From Ricordea florida (lineage: Eukaryota; Cnidaria; Anthozoa; Corallimorpharia; Ricordeidae): a stretch of 64,000 bases of DNA. Position numbers and translations under genes: made by a program. The notes below the pieces were generated by a model, which saw only the letters and a list, made by a program, of their open reading frames with translations, was not told the origin of the DNA and did no database searches. Positions 10,651 through 38,484 of the stretch are shown here, one piece after another. Location of the stretch: contig OX453275.1 in the NCBI GenBank assembly GCA_949710005.1, forward strand, positions 11,699,651 to 11,763,650. The letters run 5' to 3'. Every line of letters starts with the position of its first letter. Position 1 is the first letter of the stretch.

Positions 10651-11637
10651 ATTTGAATCTCGAAGTATCAACGCAGTATTAATCCTTCGAAGGTCGAGCC
10701 GTGTTCCATCAGATATCCAAACACATCACGGTGTCTCAGTGATTTCCCTTGTCCCCAAGTTTCCTCATGTATTATTAATGTTTTTGAGAATTACGTTTCT
10801 CACTGCAGGGCAGATATATGAAATATGTCACGTATGCTCAACTGTTGATTTATTCCAGGAATGATAATTCCAGATCGGTGCCCCAAAAATAACTTGGGGG
10901 TAGTTAATGTCGCCTAACGCTAAGCGTTCATAAGAGTGATTTGACTGAAAAATGAACATCTGGCGTCTGTGCCTAAGTTGTCTCGCGTCCCGTTTTGTGC
11001 AACTGGCTCTTGCGGGATCTTTCGGGTTTGGGTGAACGATAACAAAATTGACCATCAACCGTTAATCGCGTAAAAAAGCTTACAACTAAGCCAAGTCAAA
11101 GGCAGTAAAGAATCTTTCTGGACGTTTTTCTGATGGATGAGAGGGAAAACGAATCATTTTCCGGCAGTTCGTTGGTATAAATGTCTACAATGAGATTTAG
11201 TTTGAGTTCTAGCCATTGTTACCAGCGCTAGATAGGATTAATTTTGATAAGAAATTTGAATAAAAACAAAAACGCTTTCAGTAACATACTCAAGACAGAT
11301 ACTACTGACCGTCTTAATGTTTCCGACGTACGAAACATGAGTTAATTATCTCAATACAGTCCGCAGGATTGCGGCGGCCCAGAAAGCTGGCTATTAACTA
11401 TACTACAAAACAGTTTATCCTGTTTAACAGTTTATCTGGCGAGGAGGAGTACCGTTCACGTACAGAGGAGCGAGTCATTACTTCAGAAACCGAGATTGCT
11501 AACGAGACGTCGCTGAAAAAAGCGAATGTAAGGTAAAGAGATCACACTCGCTGGAACAGATCTTTTATTGGGATGAGACATTGCAGCATTCACAGTAGTT
11601 TCTAAAACGCCAGATCGCTGTATATCATCAAGAAAGC
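10651..11637. other. Intergenic sequence, no gene recognised
   Basis: Short unrelated ORFs only. A block near 10830-10860 resembles sequence at 10580-10620 (both with 'caactgttga'), so a duplicated repeat piece is likely. Confidence 0.4.
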
Positions 11638-11860
11638 ACTGATACTGTACCGGGTTCTCTTACTATGATAAGGGGACAGAATCTATTTTTAGATCCAGAA
11701 ACTATTTTAACTGACCAATAGCCGATGTCCTTCTCATCACGTGGTTGTAATTTCAATGCGCCATGGGGAAACCGCGCAGCCATGGAACGAGATATAAATA
11801 GATTCCGCGCTAAAAATAGATTCTGTTTCCTTATCATATCAGACGGGGTCAGGAGCCCAT
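11638..11860. mobile_element. Small terminal-inverted-repeat (MITE-like) element
   Basis: The left arm contains 'gataaggggacagaatc' followed by tatttttag. The right arm contains the inverse, 'ctaaaaatagattctg' followed by tttccttatc, giving arms of about 26-30 bp around a 110-bp centre. The centre matches the repeat at 95-225 in inverted orientation. There is no transposase, so it would be non-autonomous. Confidence 0.65.
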
Positions 11861-11954
11861 GGACTCATGACGAGGTTATGTTCTCTTTCCTCATTTTCTC
11901 TTCATATCATGGAAGATAAAAAACGAAATATTTATCCAACACTGAATGCCTTTT

Positions 11955-11987
11955 TACCTCATGGTATGTACGTCATACCATGAGGTA
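11955..11987. repeat. Perfect 14-bp inverted repeat hairpin
   Basis: The arms 'tacctcatggtatg' and 'cataccatgaggta' flank a 5-nt loop. The half-site 'taccatgaggta' recurs at about 12482, so it may be the end of a longer repeat. Confidence 0.7.
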
Positions 11988-13130
11988 TAGTGATGGTTCG
12001 ATTGGTCACTCCATTCCCGTTAGACAATTAATTTATGCATTAAATCTGCATTAAATTTAAATTAAACAGGTTCTCCCCTGTCTCCCCTACTAGGTTTGGT
12101 TTTGTCCACAAAGTCGTGCAATTGTTTTATGCTCACATATGTGGGGGGAGGGGGTGAGACAAGGGGGCAGCACATGTTTACAAAATGGCGTCTGTTGTGT
12201 CGAGTCCGACGAAAAGATTGTCAAGGCGGGTTTTCGTTCCTTTCGCTCCATCTTTGATCAAAATACACTTTGGAGGGATGTCGCGAACGAACAGGAAATG
12301 TGTTCAAGAATACTCGAGAGGAATTGAAAGAAATGGGTTTTAAAGTCTTAAAAGTGACGATGTCTCCAATTTCGACGACGAGTAATCGATCAGTCGTGGC
12401 AAGAGTGCTCAAAACGAACTATTCGGAATGAACGCTTACGGTCTGGGGAAAGGACAGGACTTCATGGAAAAATTACCACGTACCATGAGGTAGCTCGAAG
12501 GAGCCTTCTGTGGTTTGTGCTATCCTTACTGATCAGAGGGGTGACACTGACGCGCACTGCTGTGGGGTAGGGTAGGGTATGCTAACCGTCCCGAGACAGG
12601 GCCCCGTAGTAGTTTCTCAACCAACAAATGGGTAGTGCTTGCAAAGGAGACTAGCGAACGAATGAAGTTGTTTCAAAACTCCGTAACTGCACCAGTATAT
12701 ATGGGAGTGAAATGAGGGCAGTGAATAGTGACTGCAAAGAGTGGAATCATCTGAGCGGAGAACAAAACAAGAAGATAAAATTTAAAAAAATCGAAGGATA
12801 AAATCGAAGGTATGAAGCTTGTTGTTTTCTTCTTAATTATAGAATACAAGTATTTGTTTAACACGAGCTGTATAGAAAATTCGGCGCCACACACCTCATC
12901 TTTTATTGACTCGAAAACAAAATTAGCGCTCCTCGATTCTCAAGCACTAATTAGCGAGTTACGATGGGGTCAATGCAATGACACTTTTCAAGTTTACCTT
13001 ACAAGTTTTATGGAATTGACCCTCGTGGTTCAACACTCTTACGGGAGTGAAAGGTTTAAACAGGACTACAAACTAATCATTGCAGCGTGCACTGTTGAAA
13101 GGTGCTGCATCCACCTTTGAAGCTGAACAA
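11988..13130. other. Intergenic sequence downstream of FASN
   Basis: No ORF with recognisable content. A GC-rich stretch lies at 12555-12615. This sequence separates the FASN 3' end from the repeat-rich left part of the window. Confidence 0.4.
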
Positions 13131-13136
13131 TTTATT
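13131..13136 (-). terminator. Candidate FASN polyadenylation signal (AATAAA)
   Basis: On the minus strand AATAAA lies about 380 nt past the FASN stop codon, in the right position for a short 3' UTR. It is a prediction only; other A/T-rich variants exist nearby. Confidence 0.4.
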
Positions 13137-13516
13137 GCACTTCTATGATCGCATTAACTCACTCATGACAAATCTTGAGCGACAAAGACCAGTGGGGTAT
13201 ACATGAATCACGTTAACGAATATATTTTACCATAATCATCTATTTCTCTTTGTACTGAATTGATTTTAGGAACCTCTGTATGACGGGACTCAATGCAAAC
13301 AACTAACCATAAACATCTATATACAAAACCAATATCAAAACATAGCAAGATCATGTCATAATTGTCTCATAAATTCGACTTCTAGATTTGTCCTATCATT
13401 GTGCGTGAATCATTTGGCTTGGGGATTGGATGATGACACTGGACGGTGGAATGGACTTCGCTCGTCTGGTTTCTCTATCAAAGAATTTTCAGCTCTATGT
13501 AGATGCAATGGCAGAC

Positions 13517-28211
<14,695 letters not shown>

Positions 28212-28367
28212 GTTGAGATGTTATCTTTCCTGCATAAAGAGGCACAAATGAACATGTTAGTTATTAACACATAAGAATAATTAGATCAACAGTTCATACA
28301 AAAACACTGATAGCCAAATAGCAAACTAAATCACATTTAATTTGTTCAAAAGAGTACGAATGAGTAA

Positions 28368-31300
28368 TGTTATGAGATTAAGTATGCATCTACCATGATG
28401 TCAACTGGTGGGATCACTGATTCATCACAGAGTTCAAGCCTCCACAGGTTTCATGAAAAGAAAACCGGCCAATCAAAAAGCTCAAACATCCAGTAAAACA
28501 AAGTAGACGTGACAGGGCTGGATGGTTTATTAAACCAGAGATTTGAGACAACTGCGATGGCTTCAAATGGCATTCCACCTCCAGTGCTGATGGACATGAC
28601 CAGCAACCTTGCCAGCAACTGGTCGTTCTTTGGTTCCCAGTTTGAAAATTATGAAATTGCCACCGGTCTGAATGAAAAAAACAATGCTGTATGAGTTGCA
28701 ACATTACTTTCCGTCATGGGGAAAGAGTGCTTTCGAGTTTTCAAGCATCTCGAAGTGGCAGATGACGACAGGAAGAAAATCGAGCCTACTCTCGCAGCCT
28801 TGCAGGCACATTTCAAGTCAACTTGAAATGTCAGCTAGGAACGCTTCAAGTTTAACACCTGTGAACAAAGTAAAGGTCAGACCCTCGCTCAGTATATCAC
28901 GAAGCTACAGCAGCTGGTGTCAACATGCAAGTTTAGCAGTTTCAAGAACAACTTGATTTGGGATTGGTTGGTGTTGGGCACCAAAGACTCGAGCATATGG
29001 ACTAGAATGATACAGGAACCTAAGCTGGATCTGCAGAAGGCAATTGACATGTGTAGAAACAGCGAAATTATGAGTCTACAGCTGAGGAACATGAACAATG
29101 AAAAGAAGCCAACGGTAAATTATCTGATGAACAGCAGAGAAAAGTAGTCAAAAGCACTGCCTGTAAAGCATGCTGGATCCTAAGGCAAGGAAAAAGAAAC
29201 ACCATCACTCCCTTGAAAGTAGCAAGCACCCCTGGAACAAAAAAAGGCTGCCCAGCTTATGGTGTCACATGCTTAAAATACAAAAAGATGCATCACTTTG
29301 CCAAAGTATGTAGACATTAGGCAAGAAAAGAGACACTGTAAACAGGCTTGACTGTGATTCCTCATCAGATGATTCTGTGTATACTGCAGAGCATACTGTG
29401 GGCTCATTTAAGACACCAGGTGAGAAGTGGTTTGCAGCACTTGATTTGAGCATTGCTGGTGGGACCCCATTTACTGTTTCCTGTCAGATGGATTGTGACT
29501 CTACCTGCAACCTCCTTAGCTATGCTGACTACTGCAGGATCACTGAAGATGGTGACCCTAAGCTGCAGAAGTCCAATGCCAGACTACAGCTGTGTGATGG
29601 TACAGTGATGCTCCCCCTGGGAACCTGCAAGCACCATTGCCGTTGCCAAGGAAGGGACTACGGTATGTGCTTGACTTTCAAGTCGTCGATGTCAACCAGA
29701 AGCCACTGTTGTCAGCCACAACCTGTGAACAGCTAGGTCTGCCAAGGGTTAATCTGAGAGAGAGAGTTCAAGCTGTGAAGGAAGCTGAATCTCAGGCAAG
29801 CACAGTGAAAGCTCAAGTACCACTAAACCCTTTGACTCCTGAGCACACAGCTGAAAACTACACTGATGTTTTCTCTGGGCTAGGATGCTTGTCGGGTGAA
29901 TACTGTGTTGACGTCAACAAAAATGTCAAACCAGTGCAGCACCAGCCCCAAAGGGTACCTGTGGCTCTAAAATCTGAGTTAAAGAAGAAGATTTAACAAC
30001 TGGAGCAGAAGCAAGTACCAGTTTAAGTGACTACACACACTGATTGGACCAGCAGTATGGTGGCTGTTTGCAAGCCCTGAGGCAAGATGAGAATATGCAT
30101 AGACCCAAAAAATCTTAATCAAGCACTGAAGCATCCTCACTACCCTATGCCAACCATTGATGAGATGTTACCCCAGCTTGCAAATGCTAAAGTGTTCTCA
30201 GTATTGGATGCAAAGCATGGGTTCTGGCAAGTAAAGCTTGAAGAAGAAAGCAGCTACCTAACCATGTTCTGGACACCCTTCAGTTGGCTGCGAATGCCCT
30301 TTGGCATATGCACAGCCCCGTAAGAGTTTCCAGTAGCGGCAACATGAGGTAGTCCAGGGGTGGAAGTGATCGCAGATGACATTCTTGTGTATGGGTCAGG
30401 AGATACCAATGAGCAGCCAGTTTTAGACCATGACCGCAACTTGATTGGTGTCCCTGAGAGGGCCCGAAAGTGTAACCTGAAGGTAAACAAGCAGAAGATG
30501 AAGTTACGTATGACTGAGGCACCATACATGGGCCACCTGCTCACGTCCAGTGGTCTGCGCCCAGATCCCCAGAAAGTAAAAGCAGTTCTTGACATGCCTT
30601 GACTCACTTCTTGACTCTGATTTGCCAACTATCTGGCTAGATTCCTCCCTCGACTTTCTGATCTGAGTGAGCCTCTCTGTCACCTCGCTGACAAAGATGC
30701 TGTCTGGCGTTGGCTGCCAGAGCATAATGACACCATAGGTGGCATCAAGAAGCTGGTAACAGACCACTCTGTCCTTCATTATTATGATGTGAAGGAAGAA
30801 TTAACCATTCAATGTGATGTGAGTGAAGTTGGATTGGGTGCAGCATTGTTCAAAAAGGGACAGCCTGTGGCCTATGCATCATGGTCCCTGAGAGCTACAG
30901 AGCGTCACTACAGAGAGTCCAAACAGACCACAAACCACTTGAAACTATCTTCCAGAAGTCCCTGCTCACCACACCCCGTTGGTTACAGCGGATGCTGTTA
31001 CGCCTTCAGAAGTACAGCCTGAGCGTATCCTACAAAAAGGGCGCGGAAATGTACTCAGCAGATACTCTGTCAAGAGCAGCTTTGCCTCACACCAAGATGC
31101 ACCTTGCCACACATGGTGACCAGATCTTCCTCATCTGTGGTCAGTCCGTGTTCGAGGAAGAGCTGGAGGAGCTCAATCAAACCAATTTCCTGAATGTAAC
31201 TGATACCAGACTCAGGCAGATCCAACAGCATACAGTGCAAGATACAGCCCTGCAAGTCCTCAAGTCCACTATCGTTACCGGTTGGCCAGAGACTAAAGAG

Positions 31301-32700
31301 GAAGTGCCAGTGATCATCAGAGAGTAATGGTTATACTGTGATGAGCTGTCAGCCCAAAATGGAGTTCTTTTCAAGGGTCCTAGGATCATCATTCCCAAGT
31401 CCATGCGCCAAGAGATGTTAGTTCATATACACCCAAGTCACCATGGAACTGAGTCATGCCCATACAAAGCCAGAGATGTCCTCTACTGGCCAAACATGAG
31501 TAGTGAAATACGAAACATAGTTGCACAATGCAGTCCTTGCAATGAATGCCAACAGTCCCAATGTAAAGAGTTGCTAATGACACATTCAATCCCAGAACAC
31601 CCTTGGAGCTGAATGGCAGTGGATAAGTTTACCCTAGATAAAAGGGATTACCTGATAACTGTTGAGTTCTACTCTGATTTTTGGGAAGTTGATACACTGC
31701 CTGACATGACAGCTGAGACAGTCATAGAATGTTGCAAGACACATTTCAGTCGCTATGAGTACTTGATGTCGTAATCAGTGACAATGGAGGGCAGTTTGCT
31801 GGTGAGGAGTTTGCAAAATTTGCACGTGACTGGGAGTTTGAACACATCACGACATCATCCTACCACAGCCAGTCAAACGGCAAAGCAGAGTTAGCAGTCA
31901 AAATTGCCAAGAAGGTAATCAAGAAGGCCAAGACTACCGCAGAAACAGGAAGTTCCTCAGAACCACCCAGGAACAGGTCCAAGATGAACCAAGTACCATA
32001 AACTGCAAGCACCAGTACCATCCGAGCCAGGACCAGCCCAAAGAGCAAGTCCTGAGCCATTGCTCCCTTCCAAAGACCCTGAACCACCACTGCACAAGGA
32101 ACCTGCTAGTGCTGAAGTGCAGCAGACGAGAACCCTATCTACATTTTAAGGACTTTGTTTCCTAGACTTTGCCTTTCCTTAGGAGTTGCAGACTCCCTTG
32201 AGCCCTCATGTTTTTTCCAAGACATTCAAGAGAAATTTGCTAAATTACTTGAAATAGTGACCTTTTGTTCAAATATTTACACCAGTCCACAAAGGCTGCA
32301 AGTTATTGATGTTTATAGGTAAATTTTTCCTTACTGCCAGTATCAAGAAGTTAGTTTCACTATCTTGTTTAGTTCAGAAGGGAGGTGTTAGGAGATTAAG
32401 TTTGCGCATCACCCCAGGGCACCCTGTGTTTGTATCAATTACCATAATTATTGTGGCATGCATCTAACAAGAAATACACACAAAAAAAGGGTTTATCAAA
32501 TGAGCTGATAAAGTGTTTTTCCATCCTTTTATTTTAATTAAGGGGTGCTAACGTCTGAGATTTAACCCTTCATCCAAGTGGGAAGTAAAATTGCATTGTC
32601 CCATTAATTACTAGATAAAAGCTTTAACATTCCAAGAGAAATGGATATTAAACTATTCAAAATATGGTTCATCAAGCGTGACTAAAATACTGATATGAGC
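28368..32700 (+). mobile_element. Decayed Ty3/Gypsy LTR retrotransposon
   Basis: Antisense to FASN and 157 bp upstream of its ATG. In order: a gag-like reading frame from 28560 with one in-frame TGA at about 28693; a retropepsin-like segment at about 29455 whose active-site DTG is altered; RT fingers/palm (IDPKNLNQALKHPHYPMP, VFSVLDAKHGFWQVKL) at 30087-30323; a palm motif reading IADDILVYG; RNase H (TIQCDVSEVGLGAAL); an integrase zinc domain (31425-31600); and an integrase core (SDNGGQFAGEEF, SYHSQSNGKAE) near 31780-31880. Stops and frameshifts break every domain. A purine tract (32376-32385) precedes TGTTAGGAGATTAAG at 32386, the likely 3' LTR start. A matching TGTTATGAGATTAAG at 28368 marks a truncated 5' LTR. 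The right end is not resolved. Confidence 0.85.
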
Positions 32701-35315
32701 TCTAATTAAAAACATCTAAATGTTTGACAAAAAAATGCATGATAGGAAAATATGAACAAATATTTGGTGAACCACTATGTTAAATAGATCATAATGTGGA
32801 TCATAAGCAATATAATTCGAATTTCTTACAAATAATCAATTTTACTTCACACTGAAGATAACATTTGCTTCAAGGCATGCCTCATTTTCTTCAAAGGGAA
32901 TAATGATAAAGCGGAAAACAAAAATGATACTATCCCTTATGTAATAAACCGATGGTGTCTTGCATATCTCAGGTTACTACCTCCTACCTCATATATGTAC
33001 AAAAGATCACCACCAGTTTACAAAATAGCATAAGAGGTGCACAAATTCCTTGATTGCATTAGCTAGATTGGTCAAGGGTGCAAGCATTAATTCATATTCC
33101 GTTTCACGATCGTTGTTCAGAAATTATAACATGCGTATGCAACTGCTGTGGTTTGCAACGCACAACAATCGGTGAAACGAACGCAAATGGTACAAGATCA
33201 ATTCCTTCAAGGACGTACTTGCTTGTCTCTTTTCTTATTTTGTGTAGAAGGCGGATCGCCACCCATTAGAGCCGTGACTGTGATAAACAAAAGCAGTTCG
33301 CAAACAAGCAATATCTCGGAAAGCATCTTCTTTCCTGGAGAGTCGACAAGGCCTGTCCTACTCGATGTACTTCTGGTGCTTGCTCGGCGACCTTTCATCT
33401 TGCACAACCAACAGCCGAATGCCGAGTCTGCCTATCTACAAGTGAACAAGCAAGTCAACCAGTTTCTCCCTCTGCTCGACGTCTATGACAGGGGATGCCC
33501 CTTCTGCTTCGGAATAATAGAGTCACCTGATGTAACTTAATTTCACCACTGACGCAAATTCGCCAGTTGACCCTGGAGCTCAAATAACTAGCTCTTACAC
33601 ACGTTCCACGACGTGATCGACCAATATTAGGAATACTGGTGCTCAATTTTCCACATTAGTGATCATAAAAGCAAGTCTTTGATCGGTTGACCAATTTCAT
33701 GTAAATCTGGAAGTGCTGTTCTAAATTACCAGGGCATGTACAAAAGTACAAGAGAATATTACGACACATGTTGACATACAAGTCTATTATGCCCTGTTAG
33801 GGCACATTCCATCAATCACCTCTTGGACATAGACTACACATCTGGTTATTTTAAAAGTTCTATGTTTGCATTTTCCTTATTAGGGTTATAAAAGGACAAA
33901 TGGTTAACCATTCAGTGCCCAACAGCTGTTTCCTTCGTGAGAGACTCTGCCCACTCTGATTTTTTTTATAAGAATCTTTCTTGTAAGAAAATCGAGGCCG
34001 AGATTAAACAAAATTTTAAGAACGTATCAAGAACATTCCTCAGGCTGAGAGTCGATAAAGAACGTTTTTATTTTGTTTTTGTTTTATTAAATGACAAGCA
34101 TAAAATCAAGGTAACAAATTAAGGGCATGTTTTCCATAACATTAACAATGCTGACCTCCTATGCATCTCGTTTGTCACAATCAGCAGTTCGTATTTATAA
34201 CTGTTCCAAAATAACTTCCACATCATCAAAGTCATCAGGTGATAAAAAGTGTGAAGAACATCTTAAGAACATTTTCACCCTCAAATCGCAAAAACGCTCT
34301 TATAAACAAAAAACAGAGTGTATAGGGCTTCTATTTAGGGATGTTGTGAAATTGCCCTGGTCACGAGTTAGATGAAGATTCCGCAAAAACTCTTTGAGTC
34401 AATGAAAACGATTTTCACCGGCTCTCATTGAGATTGCCATACAATAACTCAACTGCGTCTTATTTTACACCAACTTTATTGCCGATACTGTTATTGTCGG
34501 GGATATGTCTCTTTTAATTGTACTCGCAGCTGTGAGGGAAATATAGGAATCTCGAAATATTATTTCGCGGACTTGAGCGAGCACCTACCAAATTGAAGCT
34601 GAACCTCGCTTTGCCAATTCCAGTCAATTTAAGCAGTCACAATTGCTCCCCTAGGAGAGAATCGACGTGGCTCTTTCTTAATTTTCGATTTCAGCGTGAC
34701 AACCGGTGAATTCCGAGACGTATTCATTGCGTTACGCTCTATCGTGGTCGTTGTTGGGAAACGATGACTTGCGAGAAAGCCCTAAATTTTATGGCGCGAC
34801 TCCATTCATAGCAAATGTGCTAAAAAAGGTTTACGAAATGGTATGACGAACAAAGAAAATTAATTAAATCAAAAAGAGGGAAATTAGTGTCTGGACGAAA
34901 TGTAAAACAAAGAAGGCTCAGAAGAAAATTGTTGCCTGATTTACTAACAGTGTTCTCCACGTAAAACTGTAAAAACACAAATCGAAACTTAAATGTCAGA
35001 AAAAAATACATTGCACTACTGTACGCCCAGTTTCTTTTCAATGAAAAATTCATACGGACGTAGCTTTCAAATACTAATCAAACAAGAGTCAAGACGGGTT
35101 ATCTCCAACCACATTCAACATATCTATGGTTTTATTGAGAGAACAAACGCAAAAGCAAACCAAAACTTGAATTTGCAAGTTTATTAGGCCTGGAAGCAAA
35201 GGATACATTGGAAAAGCTTTCTGTTTCAAAGGATGCTATTTCTTTTCTGTCATGTAAACACCCAAACTGACAGCAAAATTCTTAACCAAATCAATAGAAC
35301 GAAGATCTACTGTAC
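32701..35315. other. Probable FASN first-intron sequence, no gene assigned
   Basis: No convincing coding exon. A minus-strand ORF at 33207-33407 contains a hydrophobic stretch (EILLVCELLLFITVTALMGG) followed by a possible donor, but nothing confirms it. A plus-strand TATA-like 'gttataaaagg' lies at 33886-33896 without a recognisable downstream gene. Confidence 0.4.
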
Positions 35316-35760
35316 CTTTAAGCTCTCAATCGTTCAAAATCCAAGTCCTTCGTTCCTTGGGAAAGTTTCAGAGTTCGTAGTGTCCGTAGAAGACGCTACT
35401 TGAGTGAGCTCCGCACAAGTGAGTCTTAAACAGAATGAAAACCTTTTATATAGCGCCAGCGTTGTAGGTTCCTGTCGCAAACCATTAGATGCAAACAAAC
35501 AAGTCACACCTCCGACACACCACTTCAAGAACCAATCATGTGCCAAGACCAAACAACTGTACACGTGCACTGAAAACAACATCACATGGTGCAATTGTTG
35601 TCAGTCGTGTGGTTAGAAATCAGGCTTCCTATTTTGTCTTATTAACACAAAATGGTTTGCCATTACCTCAGAATTATGACAGACCTAAAATTGGCAAGAT
35701 TTGCATGCATGCTGTCCACGTGCGATTGGCCTATTACACCAAGCTGAGGCTTCACCAATC
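35316..35760 (-). promoter_or_regulatory. FASN: Candidate FASN core promoter and non-coding first exon
   Basis: On the minus strand a TATATAAAA box (35444-35452) predicts a start near 35415-35422. A roughly 100-nt exon without a useful ATG would end at the donor AAAG|GTACAG at 35316. Upstream lie CACGTG E-boxes at 35562-35567 and 35717-35722, and CCAAT boxes at 35532-35536, 35725-35729 and 35755-35759 (mixed orientations). In vertebrates FASN is controlled by USF/SREBP at E-boxes and by NF-Y at CCAAT boxes, so the combination fits. FASN is the only minus-strand gene seen between here and 13.5 kb. The link to coding exon 1 across about 7 kb is inferred. Confidence 0.45.
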
Positions 35761-37057
35761 ATTTTTACATATTCAAACTATTTACATATCCAAAACTGTA
35801 TTTATTTCTGAATCCCCTTACGGTGAGAGCTTTAGAGAAGTGTAAAGTAGCTAGTGAAACTAAAAAAATGGAAAAAGGGTTAAAGATTGAACGGATTTTG
35901 ATGGTTCCATGGATGTGAATTCTATTTCTTTGGGTAAAGAACTTGAATGACCCACAAACATGGATCAAACATGGGATTAGCACGTGACAAACTTCCAGGT
36001 TCCGTTTACCTCCAAGAACTGATCAGTAAGCAACTTTCCTACAAAATATCAAATCAGAACCAACAAGACAGATAACAGGAATTGACAAATTTATCATCTC
36101 AAGGGTACCGATTTACGTTACCGGTATTGTTACACATCAAATTCTCCAAACTAACTTACAAAGGAAGTATGGCGTTCCCTAAGGAGAATTACTACTTAGG
36201 TAAATGCTTTGCATTGTTTTCAATCAGTTCCTAAATAAAACGTAATTTAAACACAAATCTATCATGTGAATTCCACAGGATGAATCAAAAGTATATATCT
36301 CACGGGTCTGTTGCCGACGTTTCGGAATCTGTTTTAGACTTGAGACAATTGCCGAATGTAATGCACTTCTAAGGAACTGCCTGTAGCATCGCGTTCGAAA
36401 TTAAATTCAAATTGTTTGCATTTCAACGATTAAACGTTAACAACTGAAATGAAATTAGTTACACAAAAAGAGTTTTCTTGATGAAGACGCACATTTGCGA
36501 CTCCTGGCTTTTTATCATGACTCTTGAAAAGGATCAAACATTGGTTAAGGGAGGTTGAAAAGATTGGACAGAATCTGTGCGGCTCTTACATGAATATCAC
36601 GACGTAAAAAACGATAGACTGATGCTTTCCAAGGAGGAAGTGAATTGTTTCGCTGCCCTTACGTTTACGGAGCCCCGCCCCCGCCCCCCAAAAAAAAAAA
36701 TAATAATAAAATAAATAAACCTTATAGAATCAAAAGACGATGCAAAAGAAAGATGATGCAATGTGAACATTTCATCCTAATCTAAACTTGTAAAAATATA
36801 TAAGTAAATTTTCTTGCTACCTTCGAGAGAAAACTGAAACAATTTACCCGAAGAAATGATTAACCTCTTATTAAGAAAGTAATCCTGAATTATTTAAATC
36901 AGAACTAGGAAGTTTTGTCTGTTTTAGGTCGAACAATATTTGGGGAGTAAAACTCTTTTCTGCGTATTTGCGACGGTTTTTATTTTCTCGTTGTATATCC
37001 AAAATAGTACAAAATTTCGCTACCCTTGCATGGCCCCAAAAAATACGCCCACTCGGC
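35761..37057. other. Intergenic sequence with a low-complexity C/A tract
   Basis: No gene recognised. At 36674-36720 a C-rich run passes into A-rich and AAT-rich sequence. Confidence 0.4.
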
Positions 37058-37316
37058 AGGGAGGCACCGCGGTTAGGGCGTCAGACCTGTAATCTGGTCA
37101 CGGTCCCGGGTTCAATTCCCGTCCTGACCACTACCTGGATATGTAACACGGTAATCCCGAGTTTCATATCCTTCGTATCCTCGGCCACGCTTGTAAATAG
37201 CCAACTGGTCTGCCTTCCGCCAGTTGGGATTCTTAGCAAAAAGGTTTATTTTGTGTTTAATGTAAAATTGACTCTGAAAAGCCCCGTGGGACGAGCCAAT
37301 AAAGTATGTATGTAGG
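37058..37316 (+). mobile_element. tRNA-derived SINE with (TATG)n tail
   Basis: A tRNA-like head has an A-box-like 'ggttagggcgtc' and a B-box 'gggttcaattcccg'. A body ends in 'gccccgtgggacgagccaat' and 'aaagtatgtatgta', a LINE-like 3' tail with a short tandem terminus. The head lacks a matching acceptor stem and has C at the U33 position, so it is not counted as a functional tRNA. Confidence 0.75.
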
Positions 37317-38484
37317 TCCGCTCTGACGCAAGGTCAAATACGAAAATCCGCCTCTTTTATTTTTCTCTCTTTTGGTGGTCATACCGAGCCACTCATTTGT
37401 AAACGTCTACTTTATAATTTACTTCACCCACCGATATAGCAACAAATTACTTAGAAAGCAATGACCACTTTGTACAGGCCGTAAATTCGATGGAACTATG
37501 AGCGCCTTAAACTCCCTTCATCTTCGTCGATAGTCAAGAAGTCCATAGATAGATAGATAGACCCAGAAGTCCATCACGTAAGTTCGACAAAAGGGCCATT
37601 GCAATTGTCTGGCACAGAAAACACGCGCCTTAACACGAGAACGCCTCAAGCAATAAATTTTAATACAGATGAAGCATTTAGGCAAAGATGGAGTATCCCC
37701 GTGACCACCAATAAAGCCGTGAAACTATTTTTTTTTTATTTTTCAGTAAAACAACGGAAACGTAAAATAAACAAAGGTTCCCGGTGGTTCTTCTGAGAGG
37801 AACAAACATTATGATATCCAGTAATGCATTCAGTACCAACCCAGTTAGTACTAGCTGCATTTACGCGTCAGTTATCTGACCAAATGCAGTCGGTTTGCCC
37901 AACCTTAGACTGTTCCTTAGTATTTCGCTACATTGGAACTTTTAACCATGCACCAGGAGACCAGTTTCACACATGTCCTCAAGGAAGCTTTTTTAAGTCT
38001 TGGCTGACTTGCGAGGAGGCCTTCTGCAGACAAAATTTAGTAATGGCTGTAAAAATACGACTCGTTTTGTCTGGATCAGTATCTGGACAGTGCACTACCC
38101 GTGGCAAGGGCGTACAAATTGTCTGAGGTAGGGATAGCACTCCCAGCTTCTCAGGTACTTACGCAACCGTGACTAAACAAATGCGTTAAAATTCTCCTTA
38201 TTACGATTACAACGAATCAGATCCTTAACAATCTATCCTTTTCATCTGAACTTTGCTTTTGAATTGGAGCCCCTTTCCATACCTGTATACTGTGATTGTC
38301 AGCTTTCTTACGACTTCTCAAGTTCTTCATCATACCTGCGGATCACATAATGATCTCGATTTTCAACCTCTTTTTGTGATACCAAAATTTCGGATAATTT
38401 TGATCCTTGATCCCAAAAAGTACAATAATTCCTGTAGTGTATAGCGCGCTGATAAACGCGTTAAAGCCAGATAATGTAGTGTAA
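37317..38484. other. Intergenic sequence, no gene recognised
   Basis: Includes a short GATA repeat at 37543-37560. Short ORFs without motifs. Confidence 0.4.

Noticed and set aside
33207-33407. Signal-peptide-like minus-strand ORF (EILLVCELLLFITVTALM)
   Set aside because: The hydrophobic stretch is preceded by a long basic leader, and no second exon or homologue could be recognised. Possibly coincidental or a 5' UTR ORF.
37070-37135. tRNA gene-like cloverleaf
   Set aside because: No matching acceptor stem, C at the U33 position, and continuous with a SINE body and (TATG)n tail.
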